Below are positions 36,736 through 47,339 of a DNA stretch of 64,000 bases, piece by piece. Within the stretch, counting starts at the first letter, position 1. The number at the start of each line of letters is the position of its first letter. Under the pieces are notes generated by a model. That model saw nothing but the letters and a program-made list of their open reading frames with translations, had not been told where the DNA came from and did no database searches. Source of the stretch: [Actinomadura] parvosata subsp. kistnae (GTDB taxonomy: Bacteria > Actinomycetota > Actinomycetes > Streptosporangiales > Streptosporangiaceae); contig NZ_OOHJ01000006.1 of NCBI RefSeq assembly GCF_900323885.1, positions 558,001 through 622,000 of the forward strand, written 5' to 3'. Both the position numbers and the translations under genes were made by a program.

Positions 36736-38339
36736 TCAGGCGGAGGGCGTCAGGTCGCGGCGGCGCAGGAACGCCAGTCCCGCCGCGGTCAGGGCAACGG
36801 CCACGATGGTCAGCCCCAGCAGTGGCGCCGCCGGTGACGAGGCGCTGCCCAGGAGCGTCGCCGGCACGTGCACGAACGGCGAAAGGTCCAGGACGATCCC
36901 GGTGGCCAGCTTGAACTCCGCCAGCAGATCCACGAGCAGGAACAGGCCGAGCGCGGTCCAGCTCACGGCCGCCGTCAGCCGTGGCAGCAGGCCGAACAGC
37001 AGCGTCGCGATCCCGACCACGGTCCAGACCGCGGGCAGGTAGGCCAGCGTGGCCCCGGTGACGCGGGCCACGTCGCCGTCGAAGGTGAGCCCCGCTGCCG
37101 CGCCCAGCGCGGTCAGCAGCAGCACCGGGCTCATGACGGCGAACACCAGGTGGCTCAGCGCCCAGCGCAGCCGGCCGACGGGGGTGGACAGCAGCAGATC
37201 GGCCCGGCCGGCCGCCTCCTCTCCACGGGCGCGCAGTGCCGACACCAGCGCGGCCCCCGCGACGAGCTGGCTGAGCACGTACATCACGAACGTGAAGAAC
37301 ACATCCGACAGCCGGGCCTCGGCGCCGCCGAGGGTGGCGGCCAGCTCCCGGAACTGCGGCGTGTCCAGCTGGGTGTTCAGCCCGCGCGCTGCCACGCCGA
37401 GCAGGGCGCCCAGCGCCCCGAAACCGATGGTGAAGCCCGCCAGGGTGCCGCGGTGCAGGCGAGCGGCCAGGCCGAACGCGCCCGGCAACGTTCCCTCGGC
37501 CGGTCCTGGGCGGGCGGGAATCAGGCCGCCGGCCAGGTCACGCCGCGTGGACAGCGCGAACGCGGCCACCGCCAGCGCGGTGACGAACACCGCGACCAGC
37601 CCCAGCACCCACCACTGGTCGCCGGCGTAGGGTCTGGTCAGCCGGACCCAGCCGAACGGCGTCAGCCACGCCAGCCAGCCGATGCCGCCGGTGTCGGCCA
37701 GCGAACGCAGCGCGAACAGCAGGCCGCCGGCCGCGATCGCGATGCCGCGCGCCGTACCGGAGGACGCGGTGAGCTGCCCGGTGATGGCGGCCACGGCCGC
37801 GAACGCCCAGCCGCCCGCCGCGGTGGACAGCCCGAACAGCAGCGAGGAACCCGCGGGCAGGCCGCCCGCGACCAGGCCGGGCACCGACAGCAGGCCCAGG
37901 AGCAGGTTGGCGGCCAGCACGACCGCGAGCGCGGCGGCCAGCGGGGCATGACGGCCGATGACACCCGAGGCCAGCAGTTCGCGCCGGCCGGTCTCCTCCT
38001 CGACGCGGGTGTGCCTGATCATCAGCAGGATGCTGATGAGCCCGCCGAACAGCGCCAGAGAGGAGCCGAGGGTCCACGCGGTCAGGCCGCCGACGCTCGC
38101 GTCATAGATGGGGCCGCGCATGGCCAGCTGCGCGGGGTTGCTCGCCGAGGCCGCCGCGAAGGAGTCGCGGGCGGCCTGGTGGGCGTACAGGTCGGTGGTG
38201 GCGGAGGCGATGCTCGCCGGAAGCAGCGCGGTGATCGCGATCCACACCGGCAGCAGCACGCGGTCCCTGCGCAGGATGAGCCGGATCAGGGTCCCAGTGC
38301 CGGTCATGGTGCCGGTCATGGTGCCGGTCATGGTGCCGG

Positions 38340-38343
<4 letters not shown>
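36736..38343 (-). CDS. ABC-2 type exporter permease
   Basis: About 535 residues with about 12 membrane helices arranged as two halves ([39 protein letters not shown], and [20 protein letters not shown]). It is the single large permease common in actinomycete drug or antibiotic exporters. The N-terminus consists of a four-fold repeat MTGT encoded by a 12-bp tandem repeat, so four in-frame ATGs compete as start. It overlaps the ATPase gene by ATGA. The pump is controlled by the TetR gene at the head of the operon. Confidence 0.85.
38305..38343. repeat. 12-bp tandem repeat covering the permease start
   Basis: Four units of GGTGCCGGTCAT, plus a degenerate fifth, place ATG codons at 38343, 38331, 38319 and 38307 (minus strand), all in frame. 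Unit gain or loss would change the N-terminus by four residues without breaking the frame. Confidence 0.9.
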
Positions 38344-39226
<883 letters not shown>

Positions 39227-39230
<4 letters not shown>

Positions 39231-39859
39231 CGTTGTCCCTCGACCTTCTCCAGGCCCGTCCGTGCCTGGTCGAACAGCTCCTGGCCGAGGAATTCCGGTC
39301 GGATCAGGTCGAGCTGGGCCTTGCCGACGCGTACCGCGCCTTGCGGGGCGTAGAGGTCCGAGCCGAGGGCGCGGGAGACGTGCTCGTGCAGCACGGTGAT
39401 GCCCAGCTTCATCACCGTCAGTACGGTCGCGCGGGCGCGATGGTCGGCCTCGGAACGGTCTTCGTCGGCGAGATGCTCCTCTGTCACGCTGACGAGTTCG
39501 TCGAACATGGCGGCTGCTGCGGGGGAACCGTCCACCAGCGCGCGGCCCAGGTATTTCAGCAAGGGCGGCGCGGTTCGGTGGACGTTCTCGATGAATTCGG
39601 GCTTTTCCAGGTTGTGGTCGGTGACGCCGACGGTGACCTGCTCGCGCAGGTAGCTGACGACGTACTCGTCGCAGGCCTGTCTCAGCTCTTCCTTGGTGCC
39701 GAAGTGGTGCTGCACGAGGCCGGGCGAGGCTTTGGCGGCCTCGGCGATGCCGCGGATGGTGGTGGCCTTGACGCCCTGCTCGGTGAACAACGCCATGGCC
39801 GCGTCGCGGATGCGGGCGCGGGTCGTCAGGTCTTCTTCAGAGATTGGTCGCATGTCCAA
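39227..39859 (-). CDS. TetR-family regulator of ABC exporter
   Basis: 210 residues. The HTH is [20 protein letters not shown], then [20 protein letters not shown]. It is the first gene of a TetR-ATPase-permease operon with ATGA overlaps; by analogy it senses the exported compound and autoregulates the operon. The ATG at 39859 ([11 protein letters not shown]) could be replaced by one at 39853. Confidence 0.88.
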
Positions 39860-39944
39860 GAGTCTATACAGATGTATTGGCTACCATGCAAGTGTTCAAC
39901 TCATCGACGACCGGCTGGATAGATCACTCCGGTGAACGCCAGGT

Positions 39945-40090
39945 GCTCATCGCCATCTGCGTCAGCTGGGCCTGGAACTGCACGCGGGCGTACCCCCCAC
40001 CGGCGTTGGCGCACGCATCGCCCAGCGATCCTCGCCCCGACCGCCGCCATCTGGCACAACCGCCCCACCGGCCAGTTGGCCAGATTGGCT
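39945..40090 (+). pseudogene. IS982/IS5-type transposase C-terminal remnant
   Basis: Plus-strand text GAHRHLRQLGLELHAG, then GVGARIAQR, and after a one-base shift ILAPTAAIWHNRPTGQLAR. It matches the usual tail of actinomycete IS982-type transposases (RIAQRILALTAAIWHN). Only the last 45 or so residues remain. Confidence 0.6.
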
Positions 40091-40208
40091 TGCTCTCGGG
40101 GGTCGGCCGGCACGTCGTGCAGCTTTTCGACGTTGTTGGCGCGCAGGCGCTTTCAGCGGCCGCTGCGCAACGCCCCGGCCTGGTTGGTGCGCCGCCGCAC
40201 CGCTGTCG

Positions 40209-41375
40209 TCACTTCTGCGGGCAGAAGACCGCTTCGGCGGCCTTCACCAGAAGCGGATCCAGCGATGGGTCGATGTTGGAGACGGCCAGGGTGGCCGACA
40301 GGGCGAACTGCGTCCGGCCGTCGGGTGTGGTGAAGGTGACCGCGTTGAAGCCGGGGGCGCTGCCCTTGAGCGACGTGATCGCCGGCTCGCCACCGCACGG
40401 CGGCGCGGGCCGCTGCGGCTGGCCGCCCCCGCCTTCGGACGGCTGCCCGGACGGCTGCGGCGCGCTTCTCGGTGGTCCCATGAGCACCTTCTTCAGTTCT
40501 TCGGGCAGCAGCCGGTTCTGGGCGAAGGCCCGCTGGAAGGCGCTGATGTCGTGCGCGGTGGAGATGACGCCGCCGGCGGCGTAGCCGTAGCTCATGTTGA
40601 GCCGGTCCACATCGCGCAGCTTGCCCGTGCTGTCAGGGAAGTAGCCGTGGCCGTGCGGGCCCTTGATGCCGCCGGGGAACGTGGTGGGCAGGTAGGAGTC
40701 GTCCATGCCGACGGGATCGAAGACGCGCCGCTCGAACTCGGCGGCCAGGGTGTGCCCGGTGTTCCTTTCGATGATCAGGCCCAGCAGCAGGTAGTTGGTG
40801 TTGGAGTAGGAGAACTTCTCTCCCGGCTCCTGGGTCCGGGGCAGAGTGCGGGACTTCTTCACCAGCTCGATCGGCGGGTAGGAGGTGGTGAAGTCGAAGG
40901 TGTCGACCAGCTCGTCGTCGAAGAAGTTGGGGATGCCGGAGGTGTGCTGGACGAGCTGCTGCAGGGTGATCTCGCCCGCGCGTTCCACCAGGTCCTTCTC
41001 GGCGACCTCCGGGAGCAGGTCGCTGAGCTTGTCGTCGAGGGCGAGCTTGCCTTCCTTGACCAGCTGCAGCACCACGACGCCGGTCATCTGCTTGGTCTGG
41101 GAGCCGACCCGGAAGCGTGCGCCGGTCGGGATCCTGCCGCCCTTGCCGTTCAGCAGGCGGGTGCCGGCCGAGCCCTTGCCGACGCGCTCGCCGTCGACGT
41201 AGACCTCGCCGATGGCGCCCACCACCTGCGGAGACTCGGCCAGGGCCGCCAGCGCCCGCTGCACATCCCCCCGACGGGGCCGGCTCGCGGTGGGGTCCGC
41301 CTCGGCGGGCAGAGTACTCAGCGTCAGCATGGCGCAGGCCAGCCCGGCGAGGCCGGCCACTGTTGCACGATTCAC
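40209..41375 (-). CDS. secreted serine hydrolase, beta-lactamase/DD-peptidase family
   Basis: 388 residues from GTG 41375, preceded by GGAAGGA. A signal peptide (LAGLACAMLTLSTLPAEADP) leads a class C-like fold. SxxK is SQTK in FRVGSQTKQMTGVVVLQLV. YxN is YSN in EKFSYSNTNYLLLGLIIERN. The substrate-proximal region HTSGIPNFFDD is also typical. It resembles Streptomyces R61 DD-carboxypeptidase and related esterases. A Pro/Gly/Gln-rich insertion (QPSGQPSEGGGGQPQRPAPP) is unusual. Substrate unknown: peptidoglycan stem peptides or a small ester. Confidence 0.88.
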   Translation of the reverse strand: MNRATVAGLAGLACAMLTLSTLPAEADPTASRPRRGDVQRALAALAESPQVVGAIGEVYVDGERVGKGSAGTRLLNGKGGRIPTGARFRVGSQTKQMTGVVVLQLVKEGKLALDDKLSDLLPEVAEKDLVERAGEITLQQLVQHTSGIPNFFDDELVDTFDFTTSYPPIELVKKSRTLPRTQEPGEKFSYSNTNYLLLGLIIERNTGHTLAAEFERRVFDPVGMDDSYLPTTFPGGIKGPHGHGYFPDSTGKLRDVDRLNMSYGYAAGGVISTAHDISAFQRAFAQNRLLPEELKKVLMGPPRSAPQPSGQPSEGGGGQPQRPAPPCGGEPAITSLKGSAPGFNAVTFTTPDGRTQFALSATLAVSNIDPSLDPLLVKAAEAVFCPQK

Positions 41376-41456
41376 GAAAACGTTCCTTCCATCGCAGTAT
41401 CGCGGTCCCGCGGTGGCGCCGGCCGCGACGTTCGGCTCATGCCTAGACCAGGCGAG

Positions 41457-41511
41457 GTTTCCTCCCGGTTTCCGCCCTCGATCGGCGCGACGGCGGAAAC
41501 CGGGAGGAAAC
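41457..41511. repeat. perfect 20-bp inverted repeat
   Basis: Arms GTTTCCTCCCGGTTTCCGCC (41457-41476) and its exact complement (41492-41511), spacer of 15 bases. It lies between the serine hydrolase promoter and a short plus-strand secreted-protein start. It could be a terminator for leftward or rightward transcripts or the paired ends of a tiny mobile element. Confidence 0.85.
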
Positions 41512-41527
41512 AAGCGCTGCTGTAGCG

Positions 41528-41647
41528 ATGACTGCCATGACCCTTTTCGCGGCACCCGTACGCCGGCTGACGGCCCTCACGTGCCTGACGCTCACGGGAA
41601 CGGCGGTGCCAGCGGCGCAGCCCGCCACCTGCGGCGGCGACCGTTGA
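41528..41647 (+). pseudogene. truncated secreted-protein start
   Basis: 39 codons beginning MTAMTLFAAPVRRLTALTCL, then TLTGTAVPAAQPATCGGDR and a stop. The sequence is a signal peptide with hardly any mature protein. It is probably the 5' end of a deleted secreted-protein gene. A functional tiny peptide cannot be ruled out. Confidence 0.3.
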
Positions 41648-42052
41648 CCGGCCGGGCCTGGGGGCTGGGAGTGGTATGTCCTGGTTGGCCGCTTCCCGTA
41701 CAGGAAAGCCCGGTCAGTCGAGTACTTCACCAGCGGTCGAATCGACCGCGGCTGCGCAGGCAGCGCCACCCCGAACTGACGGCCCAGCACACCGGCATCG
41801 GCCCGCGTCTCGATCGCAGCCCGCTTTCGCCCTCGACGCGAGGGCGGCACCGGGAAGCCGCTTTCAGGTCGGATCGCCCGCAGGGAATCGCACCCCCGGG
41901 CTCCCACAGAACGGAGCGTGACAGTCTCCCGTCACTTCGCTCTTGTCATCCTGATCAATGGCGTTGATCGTTTTCCGGGCGAACGGCTATGGACGCGCGT
42001 CCTTCGACCTGCTGCGCCTACTTATTCTCCATGCGGACCGAAGGTCGTGGTC
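41648..42052. other. stretch without supported gene
   Basis: About 400 bases. Plus-strand text near 41700-41770 (KARSVEYFTSGRIDRGCAG) is weakly coding-like. Nothing else was recognised. Confidence 0.3.
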
Positions 42053-42919
42053 TCAGCCGAGGTCGAGCGTGCCGTTGATGCGGAAATTCTCATCAAGGAC
42101 GGTGACGAGGCGGTCGGCGGCTCGAGGTGCGATCTCACCGGCCCATGTGTGGACCAGGCGCAGGAACCCCTGCAGTTGCAGCTGAACCGTGGTCAGGAGC
42201 GCGGGCAGCTCGTCCAGCCGGATCTCCACGTCACTGACGCGCGCGGGCGTGGAGCCGGCGTCCGGCTCCTGCGTGAGCCGGACGGCTTCACCCGTGAACG
42301 TCAGGTAGGTGTCGGGATCATGCCCGAGCCAGAGGCTCTGGCGGCGCAGGACGTCGCGCCACTGCCGCCAGTTCTCCAGGCCGCAGCAGCAGCCGGGCAG
42401 GATCTCGGCCCCGGTGGCGGTGTCCCTGACGCGGAGCCCGCCCGGGGCGATGAGCCTGCCTGCGTCGGCCAGGTGCCGGTCCAGAAGGTGGTGGAGCTCG
42501 CTGATCGGCGCTGTCGGGATGCCGCCGTAGCCGAAGATGACCGCCATCGCGCTGCCGACCTCGGCTGGGCTCAGCCGGCCGGACAGGGCGAGGAAACCGT
42601 TGGCCTGCGCGGCGATCGGCCAGGTGGCGGAACCGGCGTCCGCCTCGATCTCCAGAACGGCGTCCATGATGATCACGGCCCGATTATCCGCCACGGGCCG
42701 GTGCCGCTTGAGGCTTGCCGGACGGCTCCATGGCCGGCGCCGTTTGGTCTTGACGCCGCGCAGCGTGACGATCCCGTCGTCCCAGAAGCGATCGTCCATG
42801 CCGATGACGTGCTCCCACCAGAACGCTCCGGCGTCGGCCGGCGGGGGCAGGGAGGCGGGGATGGTCAGGCTGGGCGGCACGGTTTCGCCGGAGGTGCTGG
42901 TGGCGTGCCGGCGCCGCAC
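42053..42919 (-). CDS. conserved hypothetical protein
   Basis: Up to 288 residues. The conserved part seems to start at MDAVLEIEADAGSATWPIAA (around 42665), then SAMAVIFGYGGIPTAPISEL, GLRVRDTATGAEILPGCCCG and LENWRQWRDVLRRQSLWLGH. Streptomycete homologues I recall have the same GLRVRDTATG..PGCC.GLENW block and no assigned function. The upstream Pro/Arg-rich stretch may be non-coding, so the true start may be 42665. No signal or membrane segment. Confidence 0.6.
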   Translation of the reverse strand: MRRRHATSTSGETVPPSLTIPASLPPPADAGAFWWEHVIGMDDRFWDDGIVTLRGVKTKRRRPWSRPASLKRHRPVADNRAVIIMDAVLEIEADAGSATWPIAAQANGFLALSGRLSPAEVGSAMAVIFGYGGIPTAPISELHHLLDRHLADAGRLIAPGGLRVRDTATGAEILPGCCCGLENWRQWRDVLRRQSLWLGHDPDTYLTFTGEAVRLTQEPDAGSTPARVSDVEIRLDELPALLTTVQLQLQGFLRLVHTWAGEIAPRAADRLVTVLDENFRINGTLDLG

Positions 42920-43060
42920 AGCCGGTTGCCTGTGAAACAGCGCGGGCGGCTGGCTACGCGCGGCACCCTCGCCGCCATGGTTCTCAGCGCTGACGGCGGG
43001 TCCGCCCCTCCGGCCCGCTTCAGGCGGGCGCGGGTGCGGTAGACGTCCGTGCCAGAGGTG

Positions 43061-43675
43061 TCAGGCGGTCAGGCCTGCGCTGATCAGCCAGATGTGTTCG
43101 CAGGTCGCCGATACCTGTTGCAGCTTCTCGAGGGACTCTTGCGAGGCGTGGTAGAAGGTCCGCTCGATCATCCAGCACAGGGCGGCCGCCATCGCTGAGG
43201 CTTGTTCCGGTTCGTTGCCCGCCTGAACGCCGGCTCGCTCCAGGACGGCGGTGATGGCCGCGATGAACAAGTCAGCCGTTCGGCTCCAGAGCGCGCCGAT
43301 CTCCGGCACCGTCAACGACAGGTCGATCGCCGTACGCAAGACCGGACCGTGCTCGTTCCACAGCTCGACCGTGCGCCGCATGGCTGCCGCGATGGCCTGG
43401 CGCGGCTCCTCGGCCTGCGCGGTGGCCCTGGACCGCTCCCACAGGTGCTCGACGGTCCGGGCCACAAGTGCCGCGACCACTTCCTGCTTGGAGCCGAAGT
43501 AGAAGTACAGGGCGCCGCGTGTGATGCCGGCGCCCTCGGCGATGTCGCCGACGGTCATGGTGTCGTAGCCCTTGTGCGCCAGCAGGGCTTCGCAGGTGTC
43601 CAGAATGGCCCGCTCCCGGACATCGCCCTTGCGTTCGGTGGCGCGCCGGCTCCGGGCGGAGTGGTGACCGGGCAT
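43061..43675 (-). CDS. TetR-family regulator
   Basis: 204 residues. The HTH is ERAILDTCEALLAHKGYDTM, then TVGDIAEGAGITRGALYFYF. The C-terminal TetR_C domain contains WSRTADLFIAAITAVLERAG. Its start codon overlaps the stop of the SDR gene by one base (TGATG), so it is translated as the second gene of the same operon. It probably feeds back on the shared promoter at 44578-44613. Confidence 0.88.
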   Translation of the reverse strand: MPGHHSARSRRATERKGDVRERAILDTCEALLAHKGYDTMTVGDIAEGAGITRGALYFYFGSKQEVVAALVARTVEHLWERSRATAQAEEPRQAIAAAMRRTVELWNEHGPVLRTAIDLSLTVPEIGALWSRTADLFIAAITAVLERAGVQAGNEPEQASAMAAALCWMIERTFYHASQESLEKLQQVSATCEHIWLISAGLTA

Positions 43676-44526
43676 CAGAGCTGAGCACCCTCGGCGAAGT
43701 CGGTCGTACGGGAAAGCGCCTCCCAGGCGCGGATGTCCTCGTCCACGGCCGTGCGGGCGGCGGTGACCAGTCGCAGCGCGTCCGAGCCCAGGACGAGGTG
43801 GGCCGGCGGCCGCTCGACCGACGCGATGTGCACGACGGCTTCCCCAGCTTTGACCGGATTGCCCAGCTGGTTCCCGCTGGCCTTCTGCCGCGCTGCGCGG
43901 ATGGGATTGAACAGCTCGTCGTAGTCGTCGATGGTCCGCGCGGCGCGTGTCATGGACCGGCCGGCCCAGTCGGTGCGGAAGGAGCCGGGCTCGATCGCCG
44001 TGACGTGGATCCCGAACTGCGCGACCTCCTTGCCCAGTGCCTCGAGGATCCCTTCCAGTGCGAACTTGCTGCCGCAGTAGGCGGACATGCCGGGCACCGC
44101 CATGAGCCCGCCCATGGAGGTGACGGCCATCAGGTGCCCGCGGCGGCGCCGGCGCATGTGGGGCAGTGCCGCCTGCAGGGTGGCCACCGTCCCGAAGACG
44201 TTGACCTCGAACTGCCGCCGCACCTCGGCCAGCGGGGTTTCCTCGAAGATGCCCTCCAGGCCGTAGCCGGCGTTGGCGACGACGACGTCCAGAGGGCCGA
44301 CGCTTTGCTCCACCTCCGCGACCACGCTGGAGACGGCGTCGTCGTCCGTCACGTCCAGGATGCGGCCGTGAGCGTACCCCTTGGGCGGGAGCTCTTCGAA
44401 GGCCCGCAGGTCCTTCTCGGAGCGGACCGTGCCGACGACAGTGTGCCCGGCGGCCAGGGCGGCTTGAGCGAAGGCGCGTCCCAGGCCCGTGCTGACGCCG
44501 GTGATGAGCCAGTTCTGCTTCTGCAT
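43675..44526 (-). CDS. short-chain dehydrogenase/reductase
   Basis: 283 residues. Cofactor motif TGVSTGLGRAFAQAALAAGH, the NAG motif VVANAGYGLEG and the catalytic YxxxK in SAYCGSKFALEG with the upstream Ser in AVTSMGG. Classical SDR, NADP-type by the Arg pattern in TVRSEKD. Substrate unknown. It is the first gene of the SDR-TetR operon. Confidence 0.9.
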   Translation of the reverse strand: MQKQNWLITGVSTGLGRAFAQAALAAGHTVVGTVRSEKDLRAFEELPPKGYAHGRILDVTDDDAVSSVVAEVEQSVGPLDVVVANAGYGLEGIFEETPLAEVRRQFEVNVFGTVATLQAALPHMRRRRRGHLMAVTSMGGLMAVPGMSAYCGSKFALEGILEALGKEVAQFGIHVTAIEPGSFRTDWAGRSMTRAARTIDDYDELFNPIRAARQKASGNQLGNPVKAGEAVVHIASVERPPAHLVLGSDALRLVTAARTAVDEDIRAWEALSRTTDFAEGAQL

Positions 44527-44577
44527 GGTTCTCCAGAGAAGACTCGCGAGGAGCTGGACTGCTCCTTCATCGCAAAT

Positions 44578-44613
44578 TCTACACGACGTCGATTTTTCTC
44601 GTCGTCATGTAGA
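44578..44613. promoter_or_regulatory. probable TetR operator upstream of SDR gene
   Basis: Imperfect palindrome: TCTACACGACG at 44578-44588 faces CGTCGTCATGTAGA at 44600-44613, around an AT-rich centre (GATTTTTCT). It lies 50 bases upstream of the SDR start in an otherwise high-GC context. Confidence 0.55.
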
Positions 44614-44732
44614 TTCTGGCGGTGCTTCATGGCGTGGTCTGATGACTCCTGCGTCAGCCGTGGCCGGATCCTGGAAGGCCACGAATCCGCCTGCGCCAAG
44701 ACCATCGGCGGCGCCGTCGTCACCGAGCTGTC

Positions 44733-44879
44733 ATGACCCTGCACCTGCGCGGCCGGGACCTCGGCCTGCGCGACCTCACCGCCTGGCGCGTCATCACCAG
44801 CGGCAAGAAGGGCCCTCGCCCTTCGGTCGCGACCGTCCTGCGCATGCTCCGCGATCACGGCCGGCAGACCCCGGCCTGA
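44733..44879 (+). pseudogene. serine recombinase C-terminal remnant
   Basis: 48 codons reading LRGRDLGLRDLTAWRVITSG, then KKGPRPSVATVLRMLRDHG. This is the tail of actinomycete recombinase-family proteins (usual IAARLVITRGKKKGQHPSPATVMRML). Everything upstream is lost. Confidence 0.55.
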
Positions 44880-44950
44880 CGGAGGGCCAGCGCGAAATTG
44901 GACTGTACTGTAAAGTAAAATCAAGAGGTGTGAGCGAGGAGCGTGACGGC

Positions 44951-45625
44951 ATGAGCGAACAGCCGGGCGCGAACCGGCCAGGGACGCGACACAGGCAGCC
45001 GCGACGCCGCAGACCGGCCTCCGACGAGAAGATCCTCGCAGCGGCGAAGGAGCTTTTCCTGGCCGACCACTACGACGGCGTCACCCTGGAGCGGGTCGCC
45101 GAGCGCGCCGGCGTCTCACGGCAGACCGTCTACAACCGCTTCGGCTCCAAGGAGACGGTCTTCCGGGAGATGGTCCGCCACCACTGGGCGGCCTTCGACG
45201 GCCCGGACCGCCGGACCATCGAGTGGGACACCGACGCGAGCGCCGAGGACGTGCTGCGCGGGTTCGCCCGGTCACTCCAGCGCTTCGCCACCGAGACCGA
45301 CCAGATCCGGTTCGCCCGGCTCGTGGTCACCGAGTCCGGACGGCTGCCATGGATCGCGGACGAGTTCTACCGGCTGGGCAAGGCACCGATCGCGGCGACG
45401 TTCGCCGCCTGCCTTGACGACCTTGCCGCGCGCGGCCGCCTGCGATGCCCGGACAGCCATCTCGCGGCACGGCAGTTCATGGGCCTGGTGCAGGAGTTCC
45501 TCGTATGGCCGAGGATCATGGCCTTCGAGGAGGAGATCACCGTTCAGCCCTCCGCCGAGGTGGTGATCGAGGAGGCCGTACGCACCTTCCTGGCCCGCTA
45601 CGGTTCCGCCTCGGACGCGCCCTGA
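44951..45625 (+). CDS. TetR-family regulator
   Basis: 224 residues from ATG 44951. The HTH is KILAAAKELFLADHYDGVTL, then ERVAERAGVSRQTVYNRFGS. The C-terminal domain is TetR_C_7-like (HLAARQFMGLVQEFLVWPRI). The promoter contains TACTGTAAAGTA, a short palindrome in an AT-rich segment near 44905-44920. The gene lies 63 bases before a metallo-hydrolase gene on the same strand and probably controls it. Confidence 0.85.
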   Translation: MSEQPGANRPGTRHRQPRRRRPASDEKILAAAKELFLADHYDGVTLERVAERAGVSRQTVYNRFGSKETVFREMVRHHWAAFDGPDRRTIEWDTDASAEDVLRGFARSLQRFATETDQIRFARLVVTESGRLPWIADEFYRLGKAPIAATFAACLDDLAARGRLRCPDSHLAARQFMGLVQEFLVWPRIMAFEEEITVQPSAEVVIEEAVRTFLARYGSASDAP

Positions 45626-45688
45626 CCCGCCCGCGACCGGCATCGGAACCGGACGACCACCTTCCCGTATCTCCAGGAGAACTCGTCA

Positions 45689-46629
45689 ATGCCCGCGCAC
45701 AGCATCGTTCTCGGCGATGTCCAGATCACCCGTGTCATCGAGTGGTCCGGGCCCATCCGTACCGCCCGCTTCATCATCCCCGACAGCGACGAGCAGGTCT
45801 GGCGGCGCAACCAGGACTGGCTGGCGCCCCACTTCTGGACCCCGGCCGACGACGCCTACCGCTGCCACATCCAGACCTGGGTCCTGCGCAGCGAAGGCAA
45901 GACCATCCTGGTGGACACCGGCGTCGGCAACGACAGGCAGCGCCCGCAGGTCCCGCAGTTCGCCGGGCTGCGGACCGACTATCTCGCCCGCCTGCGCGAA
46001 GCCGGCGTCGCACCCGAGGACGTCGATGTCGTCGTCAACACGCACATCCACTACGACCACGTCGGCTGGAACACCGAGTCGCGCGACGGCGAGTGGGTGC
46101 CCACGTTCCCCAACGCCACGTACCTCATCCCGCGTCCCGACAACCTCTACTTCGACCCGGAAACCGCCCATCGCCGCCGGGCGCCGCGCGACGAGCACGA
46201 GCGCGTCCGCTGGGAGGGCAGCAAGCTGGTGTTCAACGACAGCATCGCCCCATCCACCGGGCCGGCCAGGCGGTGCTGTGGGAGGACGTCCACCGCATCG
46301 ACGGCAACCTGCTGCTGGAGGCCGCCCCCGGTCACACCCCCGGCTCGTCCGTCCTGACCCTGCGCTCCGGCACCGACCGTGCCGTCTTCGTCGGGGACAT
46401 GCTGCACAGCCCCGTCCAGGTCCTCGACCCCCGCTGGAACAGCTGCTTCTGTGACGACCTCCAGCTCGCGGCCAAGACCCGCCACACCTACCTCGCACGC
46501 GCCGCCGAACTGCGCGAACTCGTCATCCCGGCCCACTGGCCGGGACACGGAGCCGCCGAGGTCAGGAAAGACGGCGAGAACTTCGCCATCTCCGCCTGGG
46601 CCGCCTTCCCCACGGCCGCCGCCGACTGA
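45689..46629 (+). pseudogene. MBL-fold metallo-hydrolase, one frameshift
   Basis: The first frame (ATG 45689 behind AGGAG) has the metal motif NTHIHYDHVGW (HxHxDH) and upstream TILVDTGVGND. At about 46250 in a CCCC run one base is missing. The continuation IHRAGQAVLWEDVHRIDGNL, then EAAPGHTPGSSVLTLRSG and VFVGDMLHSPVQVLDP, stop 46629, lies in the next frame. The joined protein of about 313 residues has all five metal-binding motifs of the glyoxalase II/lactonase-like branch, so a sequencing error is a real possibility. Substrate unknown. Confidence 0.75.
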
Positions 46630-46879
46630 GCGGTGATCGCCGAGCCACCGGCGACCACCGCTCTGCTCGCCGAGCTTGACGGGCACCCGCCCCGCCGACG
46701 GCATCCCCGCCAGCCCCTGGCTGTGCCGGCGGCAGCGTCATCGGCCTCGCCCCCCTCCTCCATGACCGTGGGCGGATCCCTGACCGCCGCCTCCGCGAAC
46801 ACCCGGCGCGCCCACCGCAGGACCTGATCGCTTTTGCCTCCCACCATGGCGAGGAGATCGGCGCGCGGTCCCCGGCTAC
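46630..46879. other. short stretch, nothing recognised
   Basis: About 250 bases between the metallo-hydrolase and the recombinase fragment. Low-complexity Pro/Ala/Ser-rich translations only. Confidence 0.35.
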
Positions 46880-47130
46880 GCGATCGGGTGCTGTTCGAGA
46901 CTGCCTACGTCTGCGAAGTCTGCCGCCTGTACGTCGAAGACCTGGACCTGCGCCTGGACGAACACGTCCGCGTCCACGGCAAGGGCGACAGCGTCCGCAC
47001 CGTATTGCTGGACGACCGCGGCTGCGTCACCCTGCTCAAGCTCCACCTGGCCTGCGCCGGCTACACCGCCGGGCCGCTGTTCCGAGCCTCGATCAACGGC
47101 CGTGGTGGGCCGCCGTCCTACGACGCGGCC
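46880..47130 (+). pseudogene. tyrosine recombinase/integrase fragment
   Basis: Text YVCEVCRLYVEDLDLRLDE, then HVRVHGKGDSVRTVLLDDRG and GPLFRASINGRGGPPSYDAA, corresponds to the central catalytic-domain part of actinomycete site-specific integrases (the GKGxKxR lysine region is visible). The Arg-His-Arg-Tyr C-terminal part is missing, and the sequence runs into unrelated text. Confidence 0.65.
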
Positions 47131-47339
47131 CACCACCGCCGGCAGACCCGTCCCGGCGATGCCGACCGAGCCCGGCACCGGCACCGATGGCGGGCCCGGC
47201 TGCGCAGCAAAGTGACCGGCGCTGCGCTGGCCGAACAGACGCGCCTGGCCGTGGCCGGGCTGCTGATCGCTGCCAGCGGCGGGCATGTGGGGTTGCATCG
47301 CCGCCGCGGTGCACGTGCGGCTCTCGCAAGCGCCTGCGG

